Below are positions 24,675 through 33,854 of a DNA stretch of 53,883 nucleotides, in pieces; position 1 is the first letter of the stretch; each line of letters opens with the position of its first letter. The notes beneath the pieces are model-generated. The model had not been told where the DNA came from. It ran no database searches and saw nothing but the letters and a program-made list of their open reading frames with translations. The stretch covers positions 1 through 53,883 of the forward strand of contig SIRX01000075.1 in the NCBI GenBank assembly GCA_004563715.1. The letters are read 5' to 3'. Origin of the DNA: Actinomycetota bacterium (lineage in GTDB: Bacteria; Actinomycetota; Rubrobacteria; Rubrobacterales; Rubrobacteraceae). Made by a program: the position numbers and the translations under genes.

Positions 24675-25916
24675 CTAGGCCTTCTGCCGGTTACCGGCGG
24701 CGTCCTTTATCGCGTGTGCCAAAGTCCGGGGGTGCTTGAGGAGGCTGTAGACCGGCGTGTCCCCGGTGAAGCTCTCGATGAGGGTCTGCCGGGCCTCCGG
24801 GTCGCGCTCACAGGCCTTGAAGAGCGGCTCCAGCAGCGACAGGTTGGGGACGATGTTGAGCATCGCGTGCCCGGAGAGGTGCTCCCGCGCCCGGTGACGC
24901 ATCAGCTGCTTGCCGTAACCGGAGAGCACCGAGGCGGAGAAATCTTGCCGGACGTGGGCCTCGTGGGCCCACGAGGCCGCCAGCCGTCCCGACTCCAGGG
25001 CGTACCCCACGCCCTCGCCGCTTATCGGGTGGATCATACTGGCCGCGTCCCCGACCATCAGGAGCCCCCGCGCGTAACGTTTCGCGCCCCACATCCCCAT
25101 CTTTAGCGACCAGCTCTTGGGCGGTCCCTCCGGCCGGGCATCCTCGAGCCACGCCGTGAGCTGGGGCTCCTCCAGAAAGCGGTCGAAGTAGTCCTTGAGG
25201 TTGCGCCCGGTCTTCTCCAGCGTGCGGGTCGAGACCCCGGCCCCGACGTTGGCCGAGCCGTTCCCGAAGTAGAAGACCCAGCCGTACCCCGCCCCGTTCC
25301 GGTTGAGGTCCCGGCTGATAAAGACGTGGAGGTCCTGCCGGTCCGGGCCGTCCACGTTAGTGAAATATTGCCTGCGGGCGACGGCGTTCTGGTGGGCTTT
25401 GAGGCCATCGCCCGCGAAGCCGCCCACCCCGTCGGCGGCGACCACGAGCGGCGCGGCGAACACGGCCTCCTCACCGCCGCGAACCGCCTCGACGCCGGTT
25501 ACGTCGCCGGCAGCCGAGCGCCGGAGGCCGGTCGCCCGCACCCCGGACCGGAACTCAGCCCCGGCGGAGATGGCGCGCTCCAGGAACCGGGCGTCGGTCT
25601 CTTCGCGGCGGGCCACGTAGCCGTGGGGGCCGTGGAGGGTCGGGGGGACGCCCTGGCGCAGCCGGGCCGAGGGGGTGTAGAAGGTGAAGCCCGAGAACTT
25701 GCCGTGGTGGGGCTCTTCCAGCCAGTCGGCGAGGCCCATGAGCGCCACCTCGGAAGCTGCGTGTGGCATGAGGCCGTCGCCGCAGGGCTTGTCGCGGGGA
25801 AACTCCTGGCGGTCGAGAAGCAGAACCCTCAGGCCGGCCCGGGCGGCGTGGTAGGCTGTTGCGGAGCCGCCCGGCCCCGCGCCCACGACTACGAGATCGT
25901 AGCTCTCGGTCATCAT
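24675..25916 (-). CDS. Geranylgeranyl-reductase family FAD-dependent oxidoreductase
   Basis: This 413-residue flavoprotein has the FAD loop VVGAGPGGSATAYHA (residues 10-24), CGDGLMP, the second FAD contact VVAADGVGG and the C-terminal LMVGDAASMIHPISGEGVG. This pattern is the geranylgeranyl reductase/digeranylgeranylglycerophospholipid reductase family, which saturates isoprenoid chains such as those of menaquinone. The specific substrate cannot be read from sequence. The start is taken at 25916 (ATG, MMTESYDLV); a second ATG is the next codon. Confidence 0.88.
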   Translation of the reverse strand: MMTESYDLVVVGAGPGGSATAYHAARAGLRVLLLDRQEFPRDKPCGDGLMPHAASEVALMGLADWLEEPHHGKFSGFTFYTPSARLRQGVPPTLHGPHGYVARREETDARFLERAISAGAEFRSGVRATGLRRSAAGDVTGVEAVRGGEEAVFAAPLVVAADGVGGFAGDGLKAHQNAVARRQYFTNVDGPDRQDLHVFISRDLNRNGAGYGWVFYFGNGSANVGAGVSTRTLEKTGRNLKDYFDRFLEEPQLTAWLEDARPEGPPKSWSLKMGMWGAKRYARGLLMVGDAASMIHPISGEGVGYALESGRLAASWAHEAHVRQDFSASVLSGYGKQLMRHRAREHLSGHAMLNIVPNLSLLEPLFKACERDPEARQTLIESFTGDTPVYSLLKHPRTLAHAIKDAAGNRQKA

Positions 25917-26002
25917 TCTCCTCTGCAGGCCGCTCTCGTGTGCCAGAATAGTTTACCCACTCTGACGTTGCACAGAGCTTTTACTCGATAGGAGGTGCGA
26001 AG

Positions 26003-26218
26003 GTGGTTGACCGAAACCGGCCGGCCCGCTACGCGGTGGGCGAGAGAGCCACCCTGAAAGCCACGGGGCAACCGGTAGAGATACAAGAGGTCCGGCGCGG
26101 GGAGTTCGTCCCGGATTTCGTCTACAAGGTGCGGGTACTGGCGGAGAAGCCCGCCCGCCCCTACAACCTCTCCGTGCCGGAGCACGACCTGTTGGACGCC
26201 GACCAGGACGCCGGCTGA
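26003..26218 (+). CDS. Small protein of unknown function, 71 aa
   Basis: GTG at 26003 follows TAGGAGG at good spacing. The product (MVDRNRPARYAVGERATLK, then ATGQPVEIQEVRRGEF and VYKVRVLAE) is beta-rich and looks like a small SH3-like or Tudor-like barrel fold, ending in an acidic tail. No enzyme motif. It is followed by an SRPBCC-like gene after 7 bases, so they are likely co-transcribed. Confidence 0.7.
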   Translation: MVDRNRPARYAVGERATLKATGQPVEIQEVRRGEFVPDFVYKVRVLAEKPARPYNLSVPEHDLLDADQDAG

Positions 26219-26225
26219 GGCCAGG

Positions 26226-26810
26226 TTGAGCACCCGTATGCTGCTGGACGAATTTCTGCCGGACTACGACGTGGCGGACCGCCACCGGGTGACCATCAAC
26301 GCGCCGGCCGGGGCCGTCTACGAAGTGGTTCGCGCGCTGGACGTGGGCGGCTCCTGGAAGATCCGGCTCCTCTTTTTCCTCAGGGGGCTTCCCGCCAGGG
26401 TGGCCCGGCGACGAAGCGGCAAGGGACCGGGGCTAACGCTCGACGCTCTGCTCCGGGCCGGGTTCGTACTCCTCAGGGAGAGGCCCGATCGGGAGTTCCT
26501 GCTCGGCGTGGTGGGGCGCTTCTGGGCCCTGGCGGGTGACGTCCGGCGGCTGGACGCGGACGAGTTCCGAGGTTTCCAGAGCCCGGGGTACGCCAAAGCC
26601 GGCTGGAACTTCCACCTCTCGGAAAAAGTATCCGGAACAACGCTGCTCGTCACGGAGACGAGGGTCCTCTGCCTGGACGAGGCGAGCGCGAAACGTTTCC
26701 GCCCGTACTGGTCGCTGGTCGGGTCGTTTAGCGGCTTGATCCGCGCGGAGATCCTGCAAAGCATCAAGCGCGGGGCGGAGCGCCCGGCGGCACGTTCCGG
26801 ACCCGGATAG
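26226..26810 (+). CDS. Putative SRPBCC/DUF2867-like protein
   Basis: This 194-residue protein starts at TTG 26226 (MSTRMLLDEFLPDYDVADRH), with AGG just upstream. The segment INAPAGAVYEVVRALDVGGS is typical of the first strand and helix of START/SRPBCC folds. VTETRVLCLDEASAKRFRPYW matches the way such domains end. These folds bind hydrophobic ligands, and many of this kind occur as unknowns in actinobacteria. Arg/Gly-rich regions are scattered through it. The family call is tentative. Confidence 0.6.
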   Translation: MSTRMLLDEFLPDYDVADRHRVTINAPAGAVYEVVRALDVGGSWKIRLLFFLRGLPARVARRRSGKGPGLTLDALLRAGFVLLRERPDREFLLGVVGRFWALAGDVRRLDADEFRGFQSPGYAKAGWNFHLSEKVSGTTLLVTETRVLCLDEASAKRFRPYWSLVGSFSGLIRAEILQSIKRGAERPAARSGPG

Positions 26811-26975
26811 CCAGCGATCCCATCGGCCCGAGCCCGAGGACGAGCTTCTCCGGCGAGAGATCGACCGGAGATCGCCCGGGCAGTATACTGGGCCTTTACG
26901 CCACGATCGTCACGCGCCCGGAGCCCCGGTCGCTCTGGCGCGTTGGGACCACAAAGCCCGAGGAGGTGACCCGAG

Positions 26976-28175
26976 TTGGAGCGCTTCGACGTCGCGGTCG
27001 TTGGCGCGGGCCTGGTCGGCGCGGCGCTGGCGTACGACCTGGGGAGGAGGGGCGTCCGCACCATCGTGCTGGAGAAGGAGGCCGAGCCCGCCGCCGGGGC
27101 GAGCCGTTCCAACTCCGGGGTGCTGCACACCGGCTTCGACTCCAAGCCCGGCGAGCTGGAGACAGAGATGATCCGGGCCCAGGCAACCCGCTGGCGCGGC
27201 GTCTTCGACGAGCTGGAGATACCGTACCGTGAGCCGGGAGCCTTGCTGACGGCGGTCGACGACGAGGAGGCCTCACGCCTGCCAGGGCTGGCCGGGAACG
27301 CCGCCCGCAACGGGGTCGAGGTCGAGCTGCTCGGTGGCGATGAGGCCGGGAGGCTTGAGCCCCGCTCGGCGGCCAGGGCCGGGCTTCTGGTGCTCGGGGA
27401 GTCCATCACCGACCCCTACGAGGTGGTGCGCCGGATGCTGGCCTCCAGCCCGGAGATCGAGACGAGGCTGCGGTGGCCCGTCTCGTCGGTCGAGCCAGAC
27501 GGCGAGGCCGCGGTTCTCTCCGGACCTTCCGGCCGGGTCTCGGCCCGGTTCGTCGCCAACTGCGCCGGGCTCTTCGCCGACGAGGTCGCGGGAGACGGCT
27601 CGTTCCGCATCGTGCCCCGGCGGGGCGAGTTCGCGGTGTTCGGCAAGGGCACCGCGAGCCTGGTTCGGCACATACTCCTGCCGGTTCCGAACCCGCAGAC
27701 CAAGGGCGTGCTTGTCTTCCCCACGCTGTACGGCCACCTGTGTGCGGGCCCCAGCGCCGTGGATCAGGAAGACAAAGAGGACTGGCGGGCCCGCGACGAG
27801 GGTCTGGCGTTCGTGAGGGAGCGGGGCGCCAGGTTGCTCCCCGCCCTGAGGGACCTCCGGCAGACCGGCTCGTGGGCCGGCCTGCGGCCGGCGGGGCTGC
27901 CCGAGAACTACGTACTCGGGTGGTCCGAGCGGGTGCCCGCGATGTACCACGCCGCCGCCATACGCTCTACGGGGCTTTCCTCCTGCCTCGGGCTCTCCGG
28001 TCACGTGGTTTCGGTGCTGGCCGGGCGCGGGCTGAATACCGGGTCCCACGCGAGCGGCCGGGCTGGCGCCCGGGGACGCGCCGCTCGGGGACGCGCCGCG
28101 CAGGACATGAGCCACGATCCACCCCGTCCGTGGTGGGAGCGGCTCAACGAGTTGAGGGGGGTAGGCGCAGCATGA
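26976..28175 (+). CDS. FAD-dependent glycerol-3-phosphate dehydrogenase-like oxidoreductase
   Basis: This 399-residue DAO-fold flavoprotein opens with VVGAGLVGAALAYDL (FAD loop), then GASRSNSGVLHTGFDSKPG, which is characteristic of the GlpA/GlpO and L-2-hydroxyglutarate oxidase group. It overlaps the glycerol kinase gene by 4 bases (ATGA). This pairing makes oxidation of sn-glycerol-3-phosphate to dihydroxyacetone phosphate the likely role. The start is TTG at 26976 (read as MERFDVAVVGAG), with GAGGTGA upstream. The C-terminus is a short Arg/Ala-rich repeat (GRAGARGRAARGRAAQD) and is unusual. Not a certain GlpA; the hydroxyglutarate oxidase alternative stands. Confidence 0.75.
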   Translation: MERFDVAVVGAGLVGAALAYDLGRRGVRTIVLEKEAEPAAGASRSNSGVLHTGFDSKPGELETEMIRAQATRWRGVFDELEIPYREPGALLTAVDDEEASRLPGLAGNAARNGVEVELLGGDEAGRLEPRSAARAGLLVLGESITDPYEVVRRMLASSPEIETRLRWPVSSVEPDGEAAVLSGPSGRVSARFVANCAGLFADEVAGDGSFRIVPRRGEFAVFGKGTASLVRHILLPVPNPQTKGVLVFPTLYGHLCAGPSAVDQEDKEDWRARDEGLAFVRERGARLLPALRDLRQTGSWAGLRPAGLPENYVLGWSERVPAMYHAAAIRSTGLSSCLGLSGHVVSVLAGRGLNTGSHASGRAGARGRAARGRAAQDMSHDPPRPWWERLNELRGVGAA

Positions 28176-29644
28176 TACTCGGTATAGATCAGGGGACGAC
28201 GGGAACGACTACGGTCGCGTACGACCTGGACCTCAACCCCGCCGCGCAGGCCTACCGCGAGCTGCCGAACGCCTACCCGCGTCCCGGGCGCGTGGAGCAA
28301 GACCCCGAGGACGTGATCCGCACCGTCGTCGAGACCGTGGCCGAGGTGCTGGGCGAGATCGGGGGTGCCGGCGAGGTCGCGGCTGTGGGGCTGGACAACC
28401 AGGGAGAGACCGTGGTGGCCTGGGACGCCGAGACGGGACGCGCCCTCGGTCCGGCGGTGGTGTGGTCGGACGGCCGGGGGGCCGAGTCCACCGCGCGTCT
28501 CCAGGAGGCCGGGCACGCCGGACGGGTGCGCGAGCTCACCGGGCTCGCGCTGGATCCGTACTTCTCGGCGGCGAAGTTCTCCTGGCTTCTGGAGAACGAC
28601 GAGAACGTGCGCGACGCCGCCGGACGGGGCACGCTGAGGCTCGGCACGCTCGATGCGTGGCTCTCCTGGCGCCTGTGCGGCGAGCGGTTCGTGACCGACC
28701 ACTCCACCGCCTCGCGCACCCAGCTCCTCGGTCTGGGGAGCGGGGCCTGGGAGACCGAGCTACTGGATCTCTTCGGGGTGCCCCGAGAGTTCCTGCCCGA
28801 AGTGGGGCCTTCGCTGGGCGATTTGGGCGAACTGCACCACCCGGCCTGGGGTGGGCCTATACCCTGGCGCGCCAGCCTCGTCGACCAACCCGCGGCCCTC
28901 GCCGGACACGGCTGCTTCAGGACGGAAGACACCAAGGTCACGTATGGTACTGGCTGCTTCGTCTTGATCAACGCGGGCTCCGAGCCTCCCGAACCGCCGG
29001 AGGGCCTGCTCGCCTCCGTGGCGTGGAGCCGCGAGGGAGAGGTGGGACGCACCTACGCGTTCGACGGCGGGGTGTTCACGGCCGGGACCGCGATAGGGTG
29101 GATGAGGTCGGTTGGCCTGATCTCGGAAGCCGCCGACACCGCTAACCTCGCGCTGTCCGTCGGGGACTCGGGGGGCGTACGCTTCTTCCCGGCGCTGACC
29201 GGCCTGGGGGCGCCGTGGTGGGAGGGTGACGCACGCGGGGTCTTTGCCGGCATCACCGGAGGAACGGAACGGGGACACCTCGTCCGAGCCGTACTCGACT
29301 CGATCGCCTTCCGGGTGCGCGACGTTCTGGAGGCCGCGTGGAAGGGCGGGCGGCCAAGACCCCGGGCGCTGCGCGTTGACGGGGGGCTCACCAGGAACCG
29401 CTACCTCATGCAGCGGCAGGCCGACCTGCTCGGGCTACCCGTAGAGCTCGGCCCGAACGTCGAGGCTACCGCCGCAGGCGCCGCGGCCCTCGCCGCCGTG
29501 GCCTCCGGGCTGCTCGACGAGCGGCAGGTCGAGGACCGGGTGCGGTCCGCAGAGACTTTCGAGCCCCGGGTATCCGAGGACGAGCGAGACGCGCAGTACG
29601 AGCGGTGGCTGGAGTGGGTACGACAGGCCCGCGAACTCCAGTAG
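28172..29644 (+). CDS. glpK: Glycerol kinase (FGGY family)
   Basis: This 490-residue sugar-kinase-fold enzyme begins MILGIDQGTTGTTTVAYD (phosphate loop 1) and holds DQPAALAGHGCF, KVTYGTGCF and LRVDGGLTRNRYLMQRQADLL, which match glycerol kinases. It phosphorylates glycerol with ATP. The ATG at 28172 overlaps the stop of the oxidoreductase gene, so translation is coupled. The long upstream extension of the frame is antisense-like and was dropped. Other FGGY kinases cannot be fully excluded. Confidence 0.85.
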   Translation: MILGIDQGTTGTTTVAYDLDLNPAAQAYRELPNAYPRPGRVEQDPEDVIRTVVETVAEVLGEIGGAGEVAAVGLDNQGETVVAWDAETGRALGPAVVWSDGRGAESTARLQEAGHAGRVRELTGLALDPYFSAAKFSWLLENDENVRDAAGRGTLRLGTLDAWLSWRLCGERFVTDHSTASRTQLLGLGSGAWETELLDLFGVPREFLPEVGPSLGDLGELHHPAWGGPIPWRASLVDQPAALAGHGCFRTEDTKVTYGTGCFVLINAGSEPPEPPEGLLASVAWSREGEVGRTYAFDGGVFTAGTAIGWMRSVGLISEAADTANLALSVGDSGGVRFFPALTGLGAPWWEGDARGVFAGITGGTERGHLVRAVLDSIAFRVRDVLEAAWKGGRPRPRALRVDGGLTRNRYLMQRQADLLGLPVELGPNVEATAAGAAALAAVASGLLDERQVEDRVRSAETFEPRVSEDERDAQYERWLEWVRQARELQ

Positions 29645-29714
29645 GGACAGGCCTCCCTGGCGCAGGACCCCGAAGACGATGTCGCGAAGGCGCGCGGGCA
29701 GGACGTGCCGGGGA

Positions 29715-30770
29715 CTAGGGGCCTTCGCCCGTCGTAACGCTCAGGTAGGCGACGTCCACGAGCGGCACGCCGGACTCCAGAGCCTGCTCCACGGCGCGGA
29801 AGAGCGCCTCGGCGGCGATCCCGGCGTCGGGGAAATGGCTGTCGAGGAGCCGGGCGGCCCGGGCGATCTCGTAGAAGGAGAAGCGCCGGCGCTGCCCGGT
29901 GAGCCGGTACACAGCCGCCAGGACTTCCAGGCGCAGCGAGACGAGCTGCTCCAGGCGCCAGCGGATCTCGTCCGTAGTGAGGTTCATGGTCTGGTACAGG
30001 CGGGCTATCTCGGCGACCTGCACGAGGGCTGCCGGGCGCTTCTCTAGCCGGGCTCCAGCGTTCTCGTCGAGGTAGCGGCGGATGGTGATCCGGGCCAGCG
30101 ACCGGCGTCCTTCGGGTGTTTCGTAGCCGGGCAGCGGAAGCCGGTCGCCGGGGCGGCCGAAAGCGTTTTCCAGGCGGACCTCCGCGCCGTTCACGAAGAC
30201 GCGCGGAACGTGGCCGCCGGCGTAGTAGGAGACGTGGCGGGCCATCCGCGCAAGCTCGGGCGTGTGGCTCGCGACCCGGATCTCGACCCACCGCCGCATG
30301 GTGCCCGAGTACAGGCGCTCCAGCGCCCGCCAGGTTGCGTCGCCGCGCAGGTCCAGCTCCCCCGGCCGCTCCGTTACCACCACGACCTCCGCGCCCGGTA
30401 CCGAGTCCCGGTGGGCTTCCCGGACCGCCGCCAGGAACTGCTCGAACTCTTCGTCCACGGTGCCCAGCAAGTAGCGGCGGCGCTCGGCGGGCAGCACGTA
30501 CATGAGGCGGCTCTTGATCCGGCGCTCCCGGCCTTCGGCGGCCTTCAGCCGGTCTATAGCCTCGTAGAGTTCGCGCCGCCGCCGGTAGACGAGCTCCGAG
30601 AGGCGCTCCACCTCGGGGCTGGCCGCGTAGTCGTCCGACCAGGCTTCGTCGCGGGCGGCGCACGCCGCTTCGTGGCCGTTCTCAGCCCTGATGACCGCCC
30701 GCTGCTCTCTCTCCCGCTCCTGCTGGGCCTCGCCCAGCTCGCGCTCCAGGATTTCTATGGTGGAGGTCAA
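29715..30770 (-). CDS. Protein of unknown function with N-terminal coiled coil
   Basis: This 351-residue protein starts at TTG 30770 (MTSTIEILERELGEAQQERE). The first ~110 residues are a charged coiled coil rich in Glu and Arg. The central part (VLPAERRRYLLGTVDEEFEQFL, EVVVVTERPGELDLRGDATWR) and the Arg-rich C-terminus (EIARLYQTMNLTTDEIRWR) do not match any family I can name. GGACGGGG lies upstream. The frame stays open to 30962, but that part has no ribosome site. A structural or regulatory role is possible; none is claimed. Confidence 0.7.
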   Translation of the reverse strand: MTSTIEILERELGEAQQEREREQRAVIRAENGHEAACAARDEAWSDDYAASPEVERLSELVYRRRRELYEAIDRLKAAEGRERRIKSRLMYVLPAERRRYLLGTVDEEFEQFLAAVREAHRDSVPGAEVVVVTERPGELDLRGDATWRALERLYSGTMRRWVEIRVASHTPELARMARHVSYYAGGHVPRVFVNGAEVRLENAFGRPGDRLPLPGYETPEGRRSLARITIRRYLDENAGARLEKRPAALVQVAEIARLYQTMNLTTDEIRWRLEQLVSLRLEVLAAVYRLTGQRRRFSFYEIARAARLLDSHFPDAGIAAEALFRAVEQALESGVPLVDVAYLSVTTGEGP

Positions 30771-30840
30771 AAAGAAACCCCGTCCTTTCCACGATGCACG
30801 TGTTACAGCGCATTCTATCGTAAAGGCCAGCCCGAAACGG

Positions 30841-30871
30841 GCGGCGAACCTGGCTGCATGAGGTTCGCCGC
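30841..30871. promoter_or_regulatory. 10-bp perfect inverted repeat in a divergent intergenic region
   Basis: GCGGCGAACC (30841-30850) and GGTTCGCCGC (30862-30871) are perfect complements with an 11-base loop. They lie between the divergent starts at 30770 and 30952. No T-run follows. It could be an operator for either gene or a structured RNA. Confidence 0.4.
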
Positions 30872-30951
30872 GGCCGCCTCCGCTGTTGCGTTGAAGCCCC
30901 GCAGCCAGTAGATTGGGAGCTATCACAAGCTCCGGTCGAAAGGAGGGCCGC

Positions 30952-31623
30952 GTGGACTTCAATACGGGTAGTGGGCCTGGGGGAAAGTCGGAGCCGGGGG
31001 ACTCGGCGCGGGGACCGGACGAAGGGCCGCCCAGAAGGACGCAGAGCCCGGGCGGCGAGTTCGACTACAAGGACCCGGTCCAGAGTTTTACGAGCACCGT
31101 GCGCCGGGTCGTTCTGGAGACGGTAGATTTTTTTCGGGGCATCGCCCGGCGGGGAGATTTCCTGAACCCTCTCATCTTCGCCCTGATCTGTTACGAGGTC
31201 TCGGTGATACTGGGGGGCCTGATCGGCGTGGTCGGCGCCCAGGGAGAGCAGGGCTTCGGGGCTTTCGTCGGTTCCGTGTTGCTCGCCCCGATATTCGCGA
31301 CCATCGGTTTGCTGGTCGGGGCCGGCATCCTGCACCTGCTCGTCATGCTGGTCGTGGGTTCCAACAACGCCGGTTTTGAAGGGACTTTCCGGGTCATTTC
31401 GTACTCTTCGGTGACGTTGCTCGTCAGTTGGATCCCCTTTATAGGCTGGATCGCCAGCCTGTACGGGATCTACCTGGCCGTAATCGGGGTCAGGGAGGTG
31501 CACAACACGACCACGGGCCGGGCGGCGCTCGCGGTCCTGATACCCGCCATCGTGGTCTTCGTGCTGATCGTCCTGCTCATCGCGCTCGTAGGAGCCGCCC
31601 TGTTCTTCGGCACACAGCCGTAG
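30952..31623 (+). CDS. Yip1-like integral membrane protein
   Basis: This 223-residue protein has a polar Gly/Pro-rich N-terminus (about 1-45) and then about five apolar segments, from FLNPLIFALICYEVSVILGG to VLIVLLIALVGAALFF. The layout and the segment ISYSSVTLLVSWIPFIGWI match the Yip1 domain family, whose bacterial role is unclear. The start is GTG at 30952 with AAAGGAGG upstream. Confidence 0.8.
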   Translation: MDFNTGSGPGGKSEPGDSARGPDEGPPRRTQSPGGEFDYKDPVQSFTSTVRRVVLETVDFFRGIARRGDFLNPLIFALICYEVSVILGGLIGVVGAQGEQGFGAFVGSVLLAPIFATIGLLVGAGILHLLVMLVVGSNNAGFEGTFRVISYSSVTLLVSWIPFIGWIASLYGIYLAVIGVREVHNTTTGRAALAVLIPAIVVFVLIVLLIALVGAALFFGTQP

Positions 31624-31650
31624 AGGACCGTCCGGAGGTTTCGTAGTCGT

Positions 31651-31679
31651 TAGCCACCGACCCGCCCGCTCGCTATACT
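31651..31679 (+). promoter_or_regulatory. Promoter for icd
   Basis: TAGCCA (31651-31656, four of six bases of the -35 consensus) is separated by 17 bases from TATACT (31674-31679). The start codon of icd is 31 bases further, behind GGGAGG. Confidence 0.5.
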
Positions 31680-31710
31680 GAGCCTGTCAGAAGGCAAAGG
31701 GAGGAGTCCC

Positions 31711-32715
31711 ATGGCGCAAACGGTTACCCTCATACCCGGTGATGGCATCGGTCCGGACCTGACGGATTCCGTCAGGGAGGTCATCGGGGCGCTCGACGTG
31801 GACATCGAGTGGGAGGTCGCCGAAGCCGGCGAGACGGTTATGGAGAAGGAGGGCACTCCCCTGCCGGAGTCCGTGCTGGAGTCTATCCGGCGCAACAAGG
31901 TAGCTATAAAGGGTCCTTTGACCACACCCGTTGGTACCGGCTTCCGCTCGGTGAACGTGGCGCTGCGCAAGGAGCTGGACCTGTATGCCAACGTGCGGCC
32001 GAGCCTGAGCCTGCCGGGCATAGACCTGCCCTACAGCGACATAGACCTCATTATCTACCGCGAGAACACCGAGGACCTCTACGCCGGGGTCGAGCACATG
32101 GTCGGCAAGCACGCGGCGGAGTCGATCAAGATCATCACCCGCGAGGGCACGGAGCGTATCTGCCGCATGGCGTTCGAGCGCTCCAGGGAGCAGGGCCGCA
32201 AGCACATAACGGTCGTCCACAAGGCGAATATCATGAAGTACACCGACGGCCTGTTCCGGGACGTCTTTTTCGAGGTCGCCAAAGACTACGAGAACGACTT
32301 CGAGGAGATCGACGACCGGATCGTGGACAACATGGCGATGCAGCTCGTAAACAAGCCGAACATGTACGATGTGCTGGTCTGCCCGAACCTCTACGGCGAC
32401 ATCCTCTCCGACCTGTGCGCCGGGCTGACCGGCGGGCTCGGCGTGGCGCCCGGGGCCAACATCGGGGAGGACCTGGCGGTCTTCGAGCCGGTCCACGGCT
32501 CCGCCCCCAAGTATGCCGGCCAGAACCGGGCGAACCCGCTCGCCACCCTGCTCTCGGCCAAGAACATGCTCTACTACCTGGGCTACAACGACCAGGCCGA
32601 GCGGATGCAAAAGGGCATAGAGGAGGCGCTCAAAAAGCCCGAGACGCGCACCAAGGACCTCGGCGGCTCAGCAGGGACCAAGGAGTTCACGGAGGCCATT
32701 GTCTCAAACCTGTGA
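31711..32715 (+). CDS. icd: Isocitrate dehydrogenase (NAD-type family)
   Basis: This 334-residue beta-decarboxylating dehydrogenase opens with VTLIPGDGIGPDLTDS and has the substrate and metal signatures NTEDLYAGVEHMV, VHKANIMKYTDG, NLYGDILSDLCAGLTGGLG and FEPVHGSAPKYAGQNRANP. The length and the NTEDLY motif fit NAD-dependent IDH better than isopropylmalate dehydrogenase. It makes 2-oxoglutarate in the TCA cycle. The start is ATG at 31711 with GGGAGG. Cofactor choice was not proven here. Confidence 0.9.
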   Translation: MAQTVTLIPGDGIGPDLTDSVREVIGALDVDIEWEVAEAGETVMEKEGTPLPESVLESIRRNKVAIKGPLTTPVGTGFRSVNVALRKELDLYANVRPSLSLPGIDLPYSDIDLIIYRENTEDLYAGVEHMVGKHAAESIKIITREGTERICRMAFERSREQGRKHITVVHKANIMKYTDGLFRDVFFEVAKDYENDFEEIDDRIVDNMAMQLVNKPNMYDVLVCPNLYGDILSDLCAGLTGGLGVAPGANIGEDLAVFEPVHGSAPKYAGQNRANPLATLLSAKNMLYYLGYNDQAERMQKGIEEALKKPETRTKDLGGSAGTKEFTEAIVSNL

Positions 32716-32738
32716 GGAACGGGTAATATAAAGGCGCT

Positions 32739-33854
32739 TTGCGGATAGCGTTCTTTACGGAGACCTTTCTCCCGGCGACGGACGGCGTCGTCACCAGGCT
32801 GCGCCACACCGTGGAGCAACTGGTCGAGATGGGCGACGAGGTGATCATCTTCGCCCCCGCCCTCGGCGGCCCGGACACCTACGCGGGGGCGGAGATTTAC
32901 CGGGTCCCCGGCGTCCGGTTTCCGCACTACCCGCAGATCCGGCTCTCCCCGCCTCATCCCGGCGTGGCCCGGGCCCTGAAGCGCTTCCGGCCCGACGTGG
33001 TCCACGCGGCGAACCCGGTCGTTCTGGGCCTGGGCGGTGTCTACCTGGCCCGCCGGAACAAGCTTCCGCTGGTCTGCTCGTACCACACGAACGTCGCGAC
33101 TTACGCCCGCTACTACAAGCTGGGCCTCATGGTGAACTTCGCCCGCAACGCGACGCGCTTCGTGCACAACCAGGCCCAGGTCAACCTCTGTACCTCTAAG
33201 GTAACGATGGATTACCTGTTGAAAGAAGGCATCAAACGGGTGCGTCTGTGGCCGCAGGGGGTGGACGCCCGGCGCTTCTGCCCGGATCACGCCTCGGCGG
33301 AGATGCGCGAGAAGCTCTCCGGCGGCTACCCGGACCAGAAAGTCCTGGTCTACGTCGGACGCCTGGCGCCGGAGAAGCACATCGAGAAGCTCAAGGAGGT
33401 CTTCGCGGTGCCGGGGTGCCGGCTCGCCATCGTGGGCGACGGGCCGGCGCGCAACAAGCTGGAGTGGGCGTTCTCGGGCACGCCGACGGTCTTTACCGGC
33501 GTCCTGAAGGGTGAGGCACTGGCGCAGGCCTACGCCTCGGGAGACGTGTTCTTGTTCCCCTCGACGACGGAGACCCTGGGGATGGCCATGATCGAGGCCC
33601 TCGCCTCCGGGCTGCCGGTGGTGGCCGCCCGCAGCGGCGCCTCCCACGAGGTGGTGGACGACGATGAAACCGGGCTGCTCTACGAGCCGGGCTCCGGGGG
33701 CGATCTGGCCGCCGCCGTAGGACGGCTCGTGGAGGACGAGTCCGTGCGCCGGGAGATGGGCGCGAAGGCACGCCGCGCCGCCGAGGAGCGTAGTTGGGAG
33801 AACGCAACCCGGGTGTTACGCGGTTACTACGAGCGGGCCCGGACGCTGGCTTGA
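32739..33854 (+). CDS. GT4 family glycosyltransferase
   Basis: This 371-residue protein has the GT-B fold of family GT4: MRIAFFTETFLPATDGVVT at the start and the C-terminal nucleotide-sugar-binding segment FPSTTETLGMAMIEALASGLPVV with a conserved acidic ExE-like region. It transfers a sugar from an NDP-sugar to a lipid or glycan. The acceptor is unknown. The start is TTG at 32739; TAATAT at 32724-32729 is 9 bases upstream and there is no Shine-Dalgarno, so the mRNA may be leaderless. The next gene overlaps its stop by 4 bases. Confidence 0.9.
   Translation: MRIAFFTETFLPATDGVVTRLRHTVEQLVEMGDEVIIFAPALGGPDTYAGAEIYRVPGVRFPHYPQIRLSPPHPGVARALKRFRPDVVHAANPVVLGLGGVYLARRNKLPLVCSYHTNVATYARYYKLGLMVNFARNATRFVHNQAQVNLCTSKVTMDYLLKEGIKRVRLWPQGVDARRFCPDHASAEMREKLSGGYPDQKVLVYVGRLAPEKHIEKLKEVFAVPGCRLAIVGDGPARNKLEWAFSGTPTVFTGVLKGEALAQAYASGDVFLFPSTTETLGMAMIEALASGLPVVAARSGASHEVVDDDETGLLYEPGSGGDLAAAVGRLVEDESVRREMGAKARRAAEERSWENATRVLRGYYERARTLA

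Noticed and set aside
27473-28171. Upstream extension of the glpK frame
   Set aside because: It overlaps the oxidoreductase gene in another frame. The ATG at 28172 opens directly on the kinase phosphate loop.
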